Source: Bryobacteraceae bacterium (GTDB taxonomy: Bacteria > Acidobacteriota > Terriglobia > Bryobacterales > Bryobacteraceae). Taken from it: a DNA stretch of 64,000 bases. Each line of letters begins with the position of its first letter. Position 1 is the stretch's first letter. Of the stretch, positions 63,539 to 64,000 are shown piece after piece. The notes beneath the pieces were generated by a model. The model had not been told where the DNA came from, ran no database searches, and saw only the letters and a program-made list of their open reading frames with translations. Where the stretch lies: assembly GCA_023384675.1 (NCBI GenBank), contig JAHDVK010000009.1, positions 1-64,000 on the forward strand. The letters are read 5' to 3'. The translations under genes were made by a program, and so were the position numbers.

Positions 63539-64000
63539 CCCGCCACCTGCTGCTGTGCCTGTTGTGCGCGCTGCCCGCCGCGGCCCAGGATTTCACCCTC
63601 AGCCTCTGGCAATCCATCTCGCCGATCTATGAGAAGACGCTGATCCACCCTTTTCTGAAGGGCCTGACCGACGGCAATCTGCCCCGCGACCGCTTCACGT
63701 TTTACGTGATTCAGGACCGCCTCTATCTGCGCGCCTTCTCCCAGGCTCTGAACGCTGCCGCCGCGAAAGCGCCGCGCGAGGAGTGGGCGCTCACCCTCAC
63801 GCGCCACGCCATCGAAGCCATCGAGGCCGAACGCGCCCTCCATGACGAGATCCTGAAGAGCTGGGGCGTCAGCTCCGCCGAGGCCGCGCAGGCGCAAATG
63901 GCGCCCACCAACGCCGCCTATACGAATCACCTGTTCGCGGCGGTCCATCGCGGCACGTTCGCCGAAGGGCTGGCCGCGCTGCTGCCCTGCTACTGGATCT
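63535..64000 (+). CDS. Exported TenA/thiaminase-II-like protein (partial)
   Basis: The visible 155 residues start with a signal peptide (RHLLLCLLCALPAAAQ) followed by the TenA all-helical fold: LWQSISPIYEKTLIHPFLKG, LPRDRFTFYVIQDRLYLRAF (Asp61, Tyr64) and the helix ending LAALLPCYWI, whose Cys152 matches the catalytic cysteine. TenA normally salvages aminopyrimidines in the cytoplasm, so a signal peptide is odd. The gene runs off the window and is translationally coupled to the glycosylase. Confidence 0.82.
   Translation, partial: MTRHLLLCLLCALPAAAQDFTLSLWQSISPIYEKTLIHPFLKGLTDGNLPRDRFTFYVIQDRLYLRAFSQALNAAAAKAPREEWALTLTRHAIEAIEAERALHDEILKSWGVSSAEAAQAQMAPTNAAYTNHLFAAVHRGTFAEGLAALLPCYWI

Overview
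The window is GC-rich DNA, probably from a chromosome of an acidobacterium of the Solibacter/Bryobacter group. This is an inference from gene content: an Oar-like TonB receptor with an N-terminal carboxypeptidase-regulatory-like domain, FG-GAP/UnbV-TPR proteins, DUF1080 and ThuA proteins, permease-prefix/PadR pairs, a BlaI/M56 pair, a PEP-CTERM protein and many Sec- or Tat-exported enzymes. No rRNA, complete tRNA, CRISPR array, integrase or transposase was found.

Layout. 57-7037: a large secreted repeat protein, a truncated gene remnant, an S15/CocE hydrolase, a DAO-type FAD oxidoreductase and an NTF2-like protein. 7038-8196 is gene-poor and carries a membrane-protein fragment and the 3' half of a tRNA-Thr(CGT). 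8197-25527 is a glycan and amino-compound utilisation locus. A minus-strand operon reads ROK regulator > TonB receptor > APC permease > M20 hydrolase. Beside it a minus-strand GH20 hexosaminidase is divergent from a plus-strand operon of exported esterase, transglutaminase-like protein, heparinase-II/III-like lyase and amidohydrolase. Related GTTAG-type inverted repeats lie at the ROK promoter and in the GH20/esterase divergent region, which suggests one ROK regulon.

26360-36210: a secreted FN3/propeller-like protein, hemerythrin, an orphan peptidoglycan-binding/PAAR-like (DUF4280) protein with its own promoter, a two-gene operon (five-heme membrane cytochrome > FG-GAP/UnbV/TPR protein) beside an NsrR-like Rrf2 regulator, and a class I glutamine amidotransferase. 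36254-46078 is a patchwork of small genes and decayed fragments (DUF488, Doc, PadR, and a second tRNA 3' fragment at 37026), with three self-contained regulatory modules: BlaI/M56, PadR/permease-prefix and an AbrB-type antitoxin. The PadR and BlaI promoters have embedded palindromic operators and imply leaderless or nearly leaderless mRNAs.

46384-64000 looks like ordinary core and accessory genome: SDR and O-antigen-ligase-like protein, SixA and DUF1080, an efflux adaptor and BtuB-like receptor, a DUF4397 protein behind a sigma-54-type promoter, Mrp ATPase, ThuA and DUF4038 proteins, a PEP-CTERM protein, a CPA2 antiporter, M28 peptidase, Tat-exported DegT-like aminotransferase, family 5 uracil-DNA glycosylase and the start of an exported TenA-like protein.
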